DNA of 64,000 nt, taken from Candidatus Accumulibacter sp. ACC003. Lineage in GTDB: Bacteria; Pseudomonadota; Gammaproteobacteria; Burkholderiales; Rhodocyclaceae. Under the pieces are notes generated by a model. It ran no database searches and had not been told where the DNA came from. It was given only the letters and a program-made list of their open reading frames with translations. The stretch spans positions 496,001 to 560,000 of the forward strand of contig NZ_CAJQTX010000009.1 of the NCBI RefSeq assembly GCF_907163085.1, in the 5' to 3' direction. The position numbers and the translations under genes were made by a program. How positions within the stretch are numbered: position 1 is the stretch's first letter; the number at the start of each line of letters is the position of its first letter. Shown here one piece after another: positions 46,574 to 56,465 of the stretch.

Positions 46574-48898
46574 ATGACGCCAACGCCCCTCGCATCGATC
46601 CCTGACAGCGCCGAACGCTCCCGACCTTCGCCGGCCAGCCTGCCGGCCGCATGGTCGGCTCGCGTGCATCAGCAATTGGCAGGCGACGAGGCCGTTCTCG
46701 CGTGTCTGGAGATCGATCTCGATAGCCGGCTGCGCTTTACCAGCGGCCTGCTGGTGGTCACCAACAATCGCCTGCTGGCGATTGCGGCCGATCCACCGCA
46801 CGAGCAGAGCTGGCTTTATCGCCCGGGGCTGACGCTCGCTCGCCACGATCACGCCGGCGTCGGCACGCTGGAACTGTTAGATAGCGAGTCGCTGCTCGGA
46901 CAATGGCGTTACACGCTGGGTGCCGACATCGCTGCCGGCCGCCTGATCGACCACTGCACGCGACAGCTCGACTTCCACAACAACGGCATCCGGCCAGCGG
47001 CTTCGCCACTGGCGCTGTGCCCGACCTGCGAAACACCGCTGTTGACCGGCCAGGAAGAGTGCCCGCAATGCAGCAAGGAAATCCATCAACCGCCTTCGAC
47101 CTGGACGCTGGTACGCCTCGGGCGTTTCGCCAGACCGTATAGAGGGCAACTGCTCGCCGGCTTCACGCTTTCCCTGTTGAGCACGGCGGCGACGCTGGTG
47201 CCGCCGTACCTGACGATGCCGTTGATGGACAATGTGCTGATCCCCTACCAGAACGGCCAGGCGATCGACCCGGGTCTGGTGGCGCTGTACCTCTCGGGCC
47301 TGCTCGGCGCCGCACTGGTCGCCTGGCTGCTCGGCTGGGCACGCACCTACATCCTGGCGCTGGTTTCCGAACGCATCGGTGCCGACCTGCGCACCGCCAC
47401 CTACGAACACCTGCTGACGCTCTCGCAGGAATACTTCGGCGGCAAACGCACCGGCGACCTGATGGCCCGGATCGGCTCGGAAACCGACCGGATCAACATC
47501 TTCCTGTCGCTGCACCTGCTCGATTTCGCCACCGACGTGCTGATGATCGGGATGACCACGGCGATCCTGATGTCGATCGATATGCGACTGGCGCTGGTGA
47601 CCCTGCTGCCATTGCCGATCATCGCCTGGCTGATCCACGTCGTCCGCGAGCGGCTGCGCACCGGCTTCGAGCGCGTCGACCGCGTCTGGGCGGAGGTCAC
47701 CAACGTCCTCGCCGACACCATCCCCGGCATCCGCGTCGTCAAGGCCTTTGCTCAGGAAGCCCGCGAGACGGGACGTTTCCGGGCCGCCAACGCGCACAAC
47801 CTGGAGGTCAACGACCGGGTCAACAAAGTGTGGTCGCTGTTCTCGCCGACGGTCACGCTGCTCACCGAACTGGGCCTGCTGATCGTCTGGGGCTTCGGTA
47901 TCTGGCAGATTGCCAGCGATCACATCTCGGTCGGCGTGCTGACCGCTTTTCTGGCCTACATCAGCCGTTTCTACCTGCGCCTCGACTCGATGAGCCGCAT
48001 CGTCTCGGTGACCCAGAAAGCGGCCGCTGGCGCCAAACGCATTTTCGACATTCTCGACCACGTCTCGAGCGTCCCCGAACCGACCAACCCGGTGCACCTG
48101 CCGAAAGTCGAGGGGCGCATCGAGTTGCGCAGCGTCGGCTTCCGCTACGGCACGCGCAGCGTCACCCGCGATATCAACATCGTCATCGAGCCTGGCGAGA
48201 TGGTCGGACTGGTCGGCCACAGCGGCTCGGGCAAGAGCACCATGGTCAACCTGATCTGCCGTTTCTACGACGTCAGCGAAGGCGCGATCCTGATCGACGG
48301 CGTCGATATCCGCTCGCTGCCGGTCGCCGAGTACCGCCAGCATATCGGTCTGGTGCTGCAGGAACCCTTCCTGTTCTTCGGCACCATCGCCGAAAACATC
48401 GCCTACGGCAAACCCGCCGCGACGCGCGCCGAGGTCGTCGCCGCTGCGCGTGCCGCGCACGCGCACGAATTCATCCTCCGCCTGCAGCACGGCTACGACT
48501 CGCTGGTCGGGGAACGCGGCCAGGCGCTCTCCGGTGGCGAGCGGCAGCGCATCTCGATCGCCCGCGCGCTGCTGATCGATCCGCGCATCCTGATCCTCGA
48601 CGAAGCGACCTCGTCGGTCGACACGACGACCGAGAAGGAGATCCAGAAAGCGCTCGACAACCTGGTTCGCGGCCGCACGACGATCGCCATCGCGCACCGC
48701 CTGTCGACGCTGCGCGACGCCGACCGACTGGTCGTCCTCGACCGTGGCAGCGTCGTTGAGGTCGGTAGCCACGAGCAATTGATGGCCCGCGAGGGACACT
48801 ATTACCGTCTCTACCAGGCGCAGGCGCGCAACGTCGACACTGAAGACGAACTGCGGCGCATCGAGCTCGAACGAGCCAACGACGGAGAACGCCAATGA
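46574..48898 (+). CDS. Cyanophycin-metabolism-associated ABC transporter (TMD-NBD)
   Basis: The protein has 774 residues. An unusual N-terminal part (about 1-170) includes a PH-like beta region (LLVVTNNRLLAIA) and a zinc ribbon with CPTC (about 148) and CPQC (about 162). An exporter-type six-helix membrane domain (about 190-480) follows, then an ATPase domain: Walker A GHSGSGKST (about 546), signature LSGGERQRI (about 651) and Walker B ILILDEATSSVD. It would work as a homodimer at the inner membrane. The gene overlaps the DUF1854 gene by 4 nt and precedes two cyanophycin synthetase genes, a recurrent betaproteobacterial arrangement. The substrate is unknown; export of peptide or amino-acid products is only a guess. 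Confidence 0.88.
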   Translation: MTPTPLASIPDSAERSRPSPASLPAAWSARVHQQLAGDEAVLACLEIDLDSRLRFTSGLLVVTNNRLLAIAADPPHEQSWLYRPGLTLARHDHAGVGTLELLDSESLLGQWRYTLGADIAAGRLIDHCTRQLDFHNNGIRPAASPLALCPTCETPLLTGQEECPQCSKEIHQPPSTWTLVRLGRFARPYRGQLLAGFTLSLLSTAATLVPPYLTMPLMDNVLIPYQNGQAIDPGLVALYLSGLLGAALVAWLLGWARTYILALVSERIGADLRTATYEHLLTLSQEYFGGKRTGDLMARIGSETDRINIFLSLHLLDFATDVLMIGMTTAILMSIDMRLALVTLLPLPIIAWLIHVVRERLRTGFERVDRVWAEVTNVLADTIPGIRVVKAFAQEARETGRFRAANAHNLEVNDRVNKVWSLFSPTVTLLTELGLLIVWGFGIWQIASDHISVGVLTAFLAYISRFYLRLDSMSRIVSVTQKAAAGAKRIFDILDHVSSVPEPTNPVHLPKVEGRIELRSVGFRYGTRSVTRDINIVIEPGEMVGLVGHSGSGKSTMVNLICRFYDVSEGAILIDGVDIRSLPVAEYRQHIGLVLQEPFLFFGTIAENIAYGKPAATRAEVVAAARAAHAHEFILRLQHGYDSLVGERGQALSGGERQRISIARALLIDPRILILDEATSSVDTTTEKEIQKALDNLVRGRTTIAIAHRLSTLRDADRLVVLDRGSVVEVGSHEQLMAREGHYYRLYQAQARNVDTEDELRRIELERANDGERQ

Positions 48899-49368
48899 AC
48901 GCCACGCCCGACTACCGCTTGCGGCGCAACGCTTTCGGTCGCCTCGAACTGAGCACCGCCGACGGCCAGACGCACGTCGACGTCGTGCCGGTACGCGCCT
49001 TCCCGATCACCGCCGCCGACGACGGCATCGGCCTGGTCGACCCGCACGGCAAGGAACTGGCGTGGATCGATCGACTGAGCGACCTGCCGGACGAGCTCCG
49101 CACGCTGGTCGAAGCCGAACTCGCGCAGCGCGAATTCATGCCCGAGATCCGGCGAATCACCGACGTCTCGAGCTTCGCGACGCCGAGCACCTGGCACGTG
49201 GACACCGACCGCGGCAGCAGCCGCTTCGTGCTCAAGGGCGAGGAAGACATACGCCGCCTCGCTTCACCGGCGCTGCTGATCGCCGACAGCCACGGCATCC
49301 AGTTCCTGATCCGCGACCGCTACGCGCTTGACCAGACCAGCCGGCGGATTCTGGACCGCTTCCTGTGA
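48895..49368 (+). CDS. DUF1854 family protein, cyanophycin-associated
   Basis: The protein has 157 residues. It contains the DUF1854 blocks YRLRRNAFGRLELS, VRAFPITAADDGIGLVD, and DVSSFATPSTWHVDTDRG near the middle, and ends in IRDRYALDQTSRRIL. It is soluble, with no signal peptide or known catalytic motif. Its start overlaps the ABC transporter stop (ATGA), so the two are produced together and probably act together. Function is unknown; the link to cyanophycin rests on conserved neighbourhood with cphA. Confidence 0.88.
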   Translation: MNATPDYRLRRNAFGRLELSTADGQTHVDVVPVRAFPITAADDGIGLVDPHGKELAWIDRLSDLPDELRTLVEAELAQREFMPEIRRITDVSSFATPSTWHVDTDRGSSRFVLKGEEDIRRLASPALLIADSHGIQFLIRDRYALDQTSRRILDRFL

Positions 49369-49513
49369 GCCCGGCGACGCGGCGGCGCAGCGGTCAGCCA
49401 ATTGGCGCGCGGCGCGTTATTCCGACGACAATCGCGGTGGAGGCCCTTTTTCGCTCGCCTGCCGCCACGCCCGCGCCACGGCGCGCCCACCCGCACGTGC
49501 CTGGAACGACGAC

Positions 49514-51685
49514 ATGAAAAGCAAAGACATCAAGTTTCTCGAAATCCGCTACCTGCGCGGCCCGAATATCTGGACCTACCGTCCAGTAATCGAAGCGCTG
49601 GTCGATATCGGCGACCTCGAGGACTTCCCGTCGAACACCATCCCCGGCTTTTACGAGCGCCTGACCACCCTGCTGCCGTCGCTGATCGAGCACCGCTGCA
49701 GCTATGGCGAGCGCGGTGGTTTTCTGCGCCGCCTTCAGGAAGGCACCTGGCCGGCGCATATTCTCGAACACGTCACCCTCGAACTGCAGAACCTGGCCGG
49801 CATGCCCGGCGGCTTCGGCAAGGCCCGTGAAGTCTCTGCGCGCGGCGTGTACCGGGTAGTCGTCCGCGCCTGGCATGAAGACGTCACGCGCGCCTGCCTC
49901 TTCGCTGGCCGCGAACTGCTGCTGGCGGCGATCCAGGACGAGTCTTTCGACGTCGCCACGACCGTCGCCCAATTGACCGACATGGCCGAGCGCAAGCTGC
50001 TGGGCCCGAGCACCGGCTGCATCGTCGACGCGGCGACGGCCAAGGACCGCCGCATCCCGGCGATCCGCCTGCTGGCCACCGGCAACCTCGTGCAACTCGG
50101 TTACGGCTCGCGCAGCCGGCGCATCTGGACCGCCGAGACCGACCGCACCAGCGCCATCGCCGAAGGCATCTCGCGTGACAAGGATCTGACCAAGAGCCTG
50201 CTGGCGTCGTGCGGCGTGCCCGTCCCCGAGGGGCGCCTGGTCGACAGCGCCGAAGACGCCTGCGAAGCCGCCGCGGACATTGGCTATCCGGTGGTCGTCA
50301 AACCGTCCGACGGGAATCACGCGCGCGGCGTCTTCACCAACCTCGAAACGCCAGCGGAAGTCGAGTCGGCGTACGCTGCCGCCGTCGACGAAGGCAGCGG
50401 CGTGATCGTCGAACGCTACGTGCGTGGCTCGGAACACCGCCTGCTGGTGATTGGCGGCAAGCTCGTCGCCGCCGCCCGCGGCGAGATCGCCAAGGTCATC
50501 GGTGACGGCGAGTCGACCATCGATCAGCTGATCGACAGCCAGATCAACTCTGACCCACGCCGCGGCTTCGAGGAGGAATTCCCGCTCGACATCATCGCCC
50601 TCAACGACAACCCGGTGGCCCGGCTCGAAGTCAGCCGTCAGGGTTTTAGCGGCGACTCGATCCCGCCGGCCGGGCGCGAGGTGCTGATCGTGCGCAGCGG
50701 CAACCATACCGACGACGTCACCGATCTGGTGCACCCGGACACTGCGGCGACCGCGTCGCTGGCGGCGCGCATCGTCGGCCTCGACATCGCCGGCGTCGAC
50801 CTGGTTTGCGAAGATATCTCGCAGCCGCTCGATGAGCAGCGCGGCGCGATCGTCGAGGTCAATGCCGGCCCCGGCCTGCTGATGCACCTGAAACCCGAAG
50901 CGGGCGAGCCACGGCCGGTTGGCCGCGCCATCGTCGACCAGTTGTTTCCCAATGGCGACGATGGTCGCATTCCGGTGATCGGCGTCAGCGGCAGCTTCGG
51001 CAAGACCACGGTCGCCAATCTGGTGGCGCGCTTCCTGGCGCTCTCCGGCAAACATACCGGCCTGGCGTGCAGCGACGGGCTGTACGTCGACCGCCGCTGT
51101 ATCGGCAAAGGTGACAGCGCCAACTGGAGCGCTGCCAACCGCCTGCTGATGAACCGCGCGGTCGACGCGGCGGTCCTCGAAAACGGCAGCGACACCATCC
51201 TCAGCGAGGGGCTCGCCTACGACCGCTGCCTGGTCGGGGTGATCACCAACGTCGACGCGACGACGCATTTTGGTCGCTATCACGTCGAAACGCCCGAGCA
51301 GGTATTCACCGTCCTGCGCACGCAGGTCGACCTGGTGCTGCCGAGCGGCGCGGCGGTGCTTAATGCGCATCACCCGATGCTCGTCGAGATGGCCCCCTTA
51401 TGCGACGGCGAGGTCATCTTCTTTGCCACCGACGCCGAGCTACCGACGCTGGTCGCGCACCGAGCGCAGGGCAAGCGCGCGGTATTCGCCCGCGACGGCC
51501 AGGTGATCCTCGCCAGCGGCCAGGACGAAAAGGCAGTCGTCAGCCTGGAAGCGATTCCGCTGACCGACGGCGGTCGGGTGGACTTCGAGATCGAGAACGT
51601 CCTGGCCGCCACCGCCGCAGCGTGGGCTCTGGCGATCGCTCCCGAAATCATCCGCACCGGCCTGGAAACCTTCACCATCGCCTGA
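49514..51685 (+). CDS. Truncated cyanophycin synthetase homologue (CphA'-like)
   Basis: The protein has 723 residues from ATG 49514. The N-terminal domain (FLEIRYLRGPNIWTYRPVIE) and ATP-grasp domain (VVVKPSDGNHARGVF; EVNAGPGLLMH) match CphA. The Mur-ligase-like part has P-loop GSFGKTT (about 493) in place of GTNGKTT. It ends after ...IRTGLETFTIA, lacking the roughly 140-residue C-terminal Mur domain present in the next gene. It may be a partner subunit, a primer-handling enzyme or a variant synthetase. It is followed 106 nt later by full-length cphA, probably in one operon. Confidence 0.88.
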   Translation: MKSKDIKFLEIRYLRGPNIWTYRPVIEALVDIGDLEDFPSNTIPGFYERLTTLLPSLIEHRCSYGERGGFLRRLQEGTWPAHILEHVTLELQNLAGMPGGFGKAREVSARGVYRVVVRAWHEDVTRACLFAGRELLLAAIQDESFDVATTVAQLTDMAERKLLGPSTGCIVDAATAKDRRIPAIRLLATGNLVQLGYGSRSRRIWTAETDRTSAIAEGISRDKDLTKSLLASCGVPVPEGRLVDSAEDACEAAADIGYPVVVKPSDGNHARGVFTNLETPAEVESAYAAAVDEGSGVIVERYVRGSEHRLLVIGGKLVAAARGEIAKVIGDGESTIDQLIDSQINSDPRRGFEEEFPLDIIALNDNPVARLEVSRQGFSGDSIPPAGREVLIVRSGNHTDDVTDLVHPDTAATASLAARIVGLDIAGVDLVCEDISQPLDEQRGAIVEVNAGPGLLMHLKPEAGEPRPVGRAIVDQLFPNGDDGRIPVIGVSGSFGKTTVANLVARFLALSGKHTGLACSDGLYVDRRCIGKGDSANWSAANRLLMNRAVDAAVLENGSDTILSEGLAYDRCLVGVITNVDATTHFGRYHVETPEQVFTVLRTQVDLVLPSGAAVLNAHHPMLVEMAPLCDGEVIFFATDAELPTLVAHRAQGKRAVFARDGQVILASGQDEKAVVSLEAIPLTDGGRVDFEIENVLAATAAAWALAIAPEIIRTGLETFTIA

Positions 51686-51791
51686 ACAATCAGCCAGGCG
51701 TGCCAGTGCAACAGCCGCCAATAGCTAAAACCGTAACGATGCACGATGTGGGCGCCAGGCGCCCGGACTGAAACAGAAAGGTAAACCGTTG

Positions 51792-54374
51792 ATGGAAGTA
51801 TCGCGTATCCGCGCTCTGCGCGGTCCCAACCTCTGGAGCCGGCATACGGCGATCGAAGCGATTGTCTTTTGTACAGACGATGAGCGCGATATCGGCCACA
51901 AGCCGGACTTCGAAACGCGTCTGCGCGAGCGTTTCCCTGAACTGGCGATGCTGCGGCCGGCTGGTCACGATGAAGCGGTATCGATGGCGCAGGCGCTGGA
52001 GTTCGCCACGCTCGGCCTGCAGGCGCAGGCCGGCTGCCCGGTGACTTTCAGCCGCACCGCGAAGACCGTCGAAGCGGGCACCTACCAGGTGGTCGTCGAA
52101 TACAGCGAAGAGGTGGTCGGCCGCCTGGCCCTCGAACTGGCGCAGGCGCTGTGTGTCGCCGCCGTCGACGATACCCCTTTCAACCTTGGCGAAGCGCTCG
52201 ACCGCTTGCGCGAACTCGACGAGGACGTGCGTCTCGGGCCAAGCACGGGCGCCATCGTCTATGCCGCGATGGCGCGCAATATTCCCTACCGCCGGCTTAC
52301 CGAAGGCAGCATGGTGCAGTTTGGCTGGGGCAGTCGGCAGCGGCGCATTCAGGCCGCCGAGACCGATCGTACCAGCGCCGTCGCCGAGGCCATTGCGCAG
52401 GACAAGGAACTGAGCAAGAACCTGCTGCACGCCGCTGGCGTCCCGGTCCCCAGCGGTCGGCCGGTACTGAGCGCCGCCGACGCCTGGGCAGCGGCCTGCG
52501 AGATCGACGCTCCGGTGGTCGTCAAACCGCAGGACGGTAACCAGGGCAAGGGCGTCGCGGTCAATCTGGCGAGCCGCGAGGAGATCGAAGCGGCCTACGC
52601 GGTCGCCTACCAGATCAGCGACGAGGTGCTCGTCGAGCGCTACATTCCCGGCCACGACTACCGCCTGCTGGTAGTCGGCGACAAACTGATTGCCGCCGCC
52701 CGGCGCGACCCGCCCCTGGTCGTCGGCGACGGCGTACACAGCATCGAAGAGCTGGTCGAGCGGGTCAACGCCGACCCGCGGCGCGGCGTCGGTCACGCCA
52801 CCTCATTGACCATGATTCGCCTCGACGAGGTGGCCATGGCGCGCCTCGAAAACGCCGGCCTGACGCCCGCGTCGGTACCACCAAGAGGCGCCCGCGTGGT
52901 CCTCCGCAATAACGCCAACTTGTCGACCGGCGGCACCGCTACCGACGTCACCGACGACGTTCATCCCGAGTTTGCCGCGCAGGCGATCGCCGCCGCCCAG
53001 ACCATCGGGCTCGATATCGCCGGTGTCGACATCGTCTGCGACAGCGTCCTGCGGCCGCTCGAGGAACAGGGTGGCGGCATTGTCGAACTCAACGCCGCAC
53101 CGGGGCTGCGGATGCACCTGCAGCCATCATTCGGCAAGGGCCGACCGGTCGGCGAAGCGATCATCGGCAACATCTTTGCCGATGGTGATGAAGCACGCAT
53201 CCCGGTAGTCGCCGTCGCCGGAACCAACGGCAAGACAACCACCGTGCGCCTGATCGCCAACATCTTTGCCGCGCAGGGCCTGCGCGTCGGCATGACGACG
53301 ACCGACGGCGTCTACGTCGAGAGCCGGCGGATCGATACCGGCGACTGCAGTGGTCCGAAAAGCGCGCGCAACGTCCTGCTCCACCCCGACGTCGACGCCG
53401 CCGTACTCGAGACGGCGCGCGGCGGCGTGCTGCGCGAAGGCCTCGGCTTCGACCGCTGCAACGTCGCCGTGGTCACCAACATCGGCCTCGGCGACCACCT
53501 CGGGCTGTCGTATATCAGCACCGTCGAAGACTTGTCGGTGGTCAAGCGGGTGATTGTCCAGAATGTCACGCCCGAGACCGGCGTTGCCGTCCTCAATGCC
53601 GCCGACCCGATGGTCGCGCGCATGGCCGATTCGTGCCCGGGCAGCGTCACCTTCTTCACCAGCGACCGCAACCATCCACTGATGGCGCTGCATCGCGCGC
53701 AGCGCAAGCGCGTCATCTACCGCGACGGCGATGCGATAGTCGCCTCGGGCGCTGGCGTCGAGCAGCGTATCGCGCTGGCCGAGGTGCCAGTCACGCAGAA
53801 CGGCGCGATCGGTTTCCAGGTCGACAACGCGATGGCCGCAATCGGCGCCGCCTGGGCGCTGGACGTGCCGTGGCCGACGATTCGTCGCGGTCTGGCGAGT
53901 TTCGTCAACGACGCCCAGACGGCGCCCGGGCGCTTCAACGTCTTCAGCTATCGCGGCGCGACGCTGGTCGCCGACTACGGCCACAACCCCGACGCCATCC
54001 AGGCGCTGGTCGACGCCATTGACAACCTGCCGTCACCGGCAGGCAGTCAGCGGACGGTGGTCATCAGTGGCGCCGGTGACCGGCGCGACGAAGATATCCG
54101 CGGCCAGACGCTGATTCTTGGCGGCGCCTTCGATCGCGTCATTCTCTATCAGGATCAGTGCCAGCGCGGACGCGCCGATGGCGAAGTGCTGGCGCTGCTG
54201 CAGCAAGGCTTGACGAACGCGACGCGGACCAGCGAAATCCAGGAAATCCATGGCGAGTTCCTGGCCATCGACACCGCTCTCGCCGCCTTGCAGGCCGGCG
54301 ACCTGTGTCTGATCCTCATCGACCAGATCGAGGAAGCGCTCGAGCACATCGCCAAGCGGCTGGCCGAGGGCTGA
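51792..54374 (+). CDS. cphA: Cyanophycin synthetase
   Basis: The protein has 860 residues from ATG 51792 (AAAGG about 12 nt upstream). Domains in order: the CphA N-domain (IRALRGPNLWSRHTAIEA), ATP-grasp (about 220-470; VVVKPQDGNQGKGVAVN, ELNAAPGLRMH), and a Mur-ligase-like domain with P-loop GTNGKTTTVR (about 477). The last has the C-terminal block FNVFSYRGATLVADYGHNP. It polymerises aspartate and arginine into multi-L-arginyl-poly-L-aspartate, an insoluble nitrogen reserve, using ATP. Both ATP sites look intact. No cyanophycinase is present in the window. Confidence 0.94.
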   Translation: MEVSRIRALRGPNLWSRHTAIEAIVFCTDDERDIGHKPDFETRLRERFPELAMLRPAGHDEAVSMAQALEFATLGLQAQAGCPVTFSRTAKTVEAGTYQVVVEYSEEVVGRLALELAQALCVAAVDDTPFNLGEALDRLRELDEDVRLGPSTGAIVYAAMARNIPYRRLTEGSMVQFGWGSRQRRIQAAETDRTSAVAEAIAQDKELSKNLLHAAGVPVPSGRPVLSAADAWAAACEIDAPVVVKPQDGNQGKGVAVNLASREEIEAAYAVAYQISDEVLVERYIPGHDYRLLVVGDKLIAAARRDPPLVVGDGVHSIEELVERVNADPRRGVGHATSLTMIRLDEVAMARLENAGLTPASVPPRGARVVLRNNANLSTGGTATDVTDDVHPEFAAQAIAAAQTIGLDIAGVDIVCDSVLRPLEEQGGGIVELNAAPGLRMHLQPSFGKGRPVGEAIIGNIFADGDEARIPVVAVAGTNGKTTTVRLIANIFAAQGLRVGMTTTDGVYVESRRIDTGDCSGPKSARNVLLHPDVDAAVLETARGGVLREGLGFDRCNVAVVTNIGLGDHLGLSYISTVEDLSVVKRVIVQNVTPETGVAVLNAADPMVARMADSCPGSVTFFTSDRNHPLMALHRAQRKRVIYRDGDAIVASGAGVEQRIALAEVPVTQNGAIGFQVDNAMAAIGAAWALDVPWPTIRRGLASFVNDAQTAPGRFNVFSYRGATLVADYGHNPDAIQALVDAIDNLPSPAGSQRTVVISGAGDRRDEDIRGQTLILGGAFDRVILYQDQCQRGRADGEVLALLQQGLTNATRTSEIQEIHGEFLAIDTALAALQAGDLCLILIDQIEEALEHIAKRLAEG

Positions 54375-54419
54375 ATCGCCGCCGAGTTGCGGTGGCATCG
54401 TGGCTGAGTCGCCGCCAGC

Positions 54420-56465
54420 TCAAGCCGGCCGTGGCGGCGGCGTCTGGTAGGCCCAGGAGAAGCTGCCGCTCGAGCCGGCGAAAAGCTTCTTGGTCGCCGC
54501 ATCGACACGGCGCAAGCGGGCCTTCAGCTCCTTGCTCGGGAGTGCGGCCAGCGGCGTATCGGCGAGCCGGACCAGGTACGCGTCGATACGCGTTTCGCCT
54601 TCGACGTGGTCGACCGCGCACACCAGCTCGCTGCACGCCTGCTCGCGGGCGGCGAGCATTTCTTCGAGTTCGGCGTCGAGCGTGTTCGCCTGCAGCTCGA
54701 ATTCAGCAAGCGCTTCACGAAGTTGCGAAAGGGTCCGCAGCGCTGGCGCAACGAGCGCCGAGAGGCGCTGCCAGCCGGCCTGCTGGTCGGCGCTAAGGGT
54801 CGCTTCGCGGCGTCGCAACTTGCCCGCCAGCAGGAGGTAGCTGGCGACATCCTTTTCGCCGCGCAAGGCATCGATCCTTTGCCGATGATCGCCAAGCTCG
54901 GTCTCCAGAGCGCTGCGCTGCTGTTGCAGCTCGGCGATCCGGGCGTCGTCGCGCGTCAGGTCGGGAACCAGAATCAGAACCGCGTTACCGACTTCCCGAC
55001 GCGCCCGCGCCAGGTGCACGTGAATGCTCTTGGCGGCGACGGCACATCCCTCGCTGAGGTCGACAGAGAGCTCGTCGGCGACGATGTCGCACAGCGTTGC
55101 CCGTTCGACGACCACCTGCCGAGCAATGATCACGCAGTTCTCGGCGCGCTGCAGCGTCACGCAGCCGTGCGGCGCGAGCAGCGTCGCCCCCGACGCCACG
55201 CCCTCGACGAAGATGTCGCCATCGTCGTTGCTGGCGCTGCCGCCGATTAGATTGTGTTGGAGGCGGACGATGCCACCGGTGGAAACGATGTTGCCAAAGA
55301 CGTCGGCAAAAGCGGTAATGCTGCGACAGGTAACGACGCGTTTCTCCTGGATTTCGCCGTGTTGTTCGTACACCTCGCCGGTCAGCAGCAAGTCGCCGGT
55401 GGTGCGTGCGCTAACGCCCTCGTGGCTGACGATCTTGTCGGCAACCGACAACTGGTTACTACGCGTATCGATGTTGAGAAAACCGCACACCGACGCCAGG
55501 AGATATTCACCGTCTTTTTCGTGGCTGACGCGCGTCCCGGGACCGGCCAGGCTGGCCAGATCGAAATCCTTGGGCAGCGGTGCCGGCATCAGCTCACCGC
55601 TGACCGCCCGCCCGTCGACGCCCAGCGTGCGTGGAATCTTCTTCAGCAAACGGACGCCGGCGGCGACCTGCGGATAGCGCGTCTCGAACTGGCGAAGATC
55701 GACCCGGCCGCCGAGCAGTCGCCGCGGCGCGTTGTTGCGATGCAGGCCGGGCGCCTGCTCGACGACCTCGGCGTCCTTACCCGGCAGCGCCGGCTTGCTG
55801 TGGGCAACCAGGCGCCGCTCCGGCCTGTCGAGCTGCAGCCCTTCCTTGACCATCGCCAGGTCGATCCCGAAGCGCACACCCTTGGCCCAGGCGCTGGCGA
55901 TGAATTCATCGACGTCGAGGAGCGCGCGCGTTTCGCTTGCCTGCTCGCTCTGCTGCTCGTTCTGCTGGTCGCTCTGCTGCTCGCTCTGCTGCTCGCTCTG
56001 CTGCTCGCTCTGCTGCTCGCTCTGCTGCTCGCTTGCCGGCTCGCTTGCGGACTCGAGATAAATGGGTTCGAACAGATAGAACGCCTCGCCACGCTCGATC
56101 CGCAGATCCTTGTAGAGCGCCTGCCGCGACGGCTGAAAGGTAGCGATATCGAGAGCCAGGAAGACTTCGTCGCCGCCCTCCGGTGGCGGCGTTTTGGCAG
56201 CCTCGGGGAGCGCAGGATTCGCCGGAGTAGGGTAAATCAGCGACTCGAAGCGCGCGTAATCGAGTCCACGAAAATAGAGGCCGATGGCGACCGCGCGAGT
56301 GACGAAGTCGACGAATTCCGCTGCCGAATCGAGTCGCGAAAGCGCCACATACAAACTGCCGTCGCGCTGTACAAGATAGCGTGACAGGGCGACCTGTCCG
56401 TCCTCGAGGTCGGCAAGATTGCCGATGGCACTTTGCGGAACGTCTGGCATGGCGGCATCCGTCAA
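54420..56465 (-). CDS. FapA/DUF342 family protein with SEQQ-repeat linker
   Basis: The protein has 681 residues. The N-terminal 140 residues are unassigned. Next is a Ser/Glu/Gln linker (about 144-173) made of tandem SEQQ units. The central region (about 215-500) carries the DUF342/FapA pattern: KEGLQLDRPERR, then FDLASLAGPGTRVSHEKDGEYLLASV and a regular beta-helix of GDLLLTG, VEGVASG, VVERA-type turns. The last 150 residues form long coiled coils (DDARIAELQQQRSALETEL). FapA-type proteins affect polar flagellar or surface assembly in some bacteria. The gene is convergent with cphA, and no flagellar genes lie nearby. Confidence 0.85.
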   Translation of the reverse strand: MTDAAMPDVPQSAIGNLADLEDGQVALSRYLVQRDGSLYVALSRLDSAAEFVDFVTRAVAIGLYFRGLDYARFESLIYPTPANPALPEAAKTPPPEGGDEVFLALDIATFQPSRQALYKDLRIERGEAFYLFEPIYLESASEPASEQQSEQQSEQQSEQQSEQQSDQQNEQQSEQASETRALLDVDEFIASAWAKGVRFGIDLAMVKEGLQLDRPERRLVAHSKPALPGKDAEVVEQAPGLHRNNAPRRLLGGRVDLRQFETRYPQVAAGVRLLKKIPRTLGVDGRAVSGELMPAPLPKDFDLASLAGPGTRVSHEKDGEYLLASVCGFLNIDTRSNQLSVADKIVSHEGVSARTTGDLLLTGEVYEQHGEIQEKRVVTCRSITAFADVFGNIVSTGGIVRLQHNLIGGSASNDDGDIFVEGVASGATLLAPHGCVTLQRAENCVIIARQVVVERATLCDIVADELSVDLSEGCAVAAKSIHVHLARARREVGNAVLILVPDLTRDDARIAELQQQRSALETELGDHRQRIDALRGEKDVASYLLLAGKLRRREATLSADQQAGWQRLSALVAPALRTLSQLREALAEFELQANTLDAELEEMLAAREQACSELVCAVDHVEGETRIDAYLVRLADTPLAALPSKELKARLRRVDAATKKLFAGSSGSFSWAYQTPPPRPA
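55945..56035 (-). repeat. 12-bp tandem repeat encoding the SEQQ tract
   Basis: Seven to eight copies of a 12-bp unit, read as CTCTGCTGCTCG on the plus strand, encode Ser-Glu-Gln-Gln on the minus strand. Outer copies vary (SDQQ, NEQQ), while the inner ones are identical. Because 12 is a multiple of three, copy-number changes would alter linker length without frameshifting. Confidence 0.9.

Noticed and set aside
55945..56035. CRISPR-like repeat array
   Set aside because: The repeats are 12 bp, contiguous, without spacers, and in frame within a coding gene; it is a coding microsatellite. No CRISPR array was found in the window.
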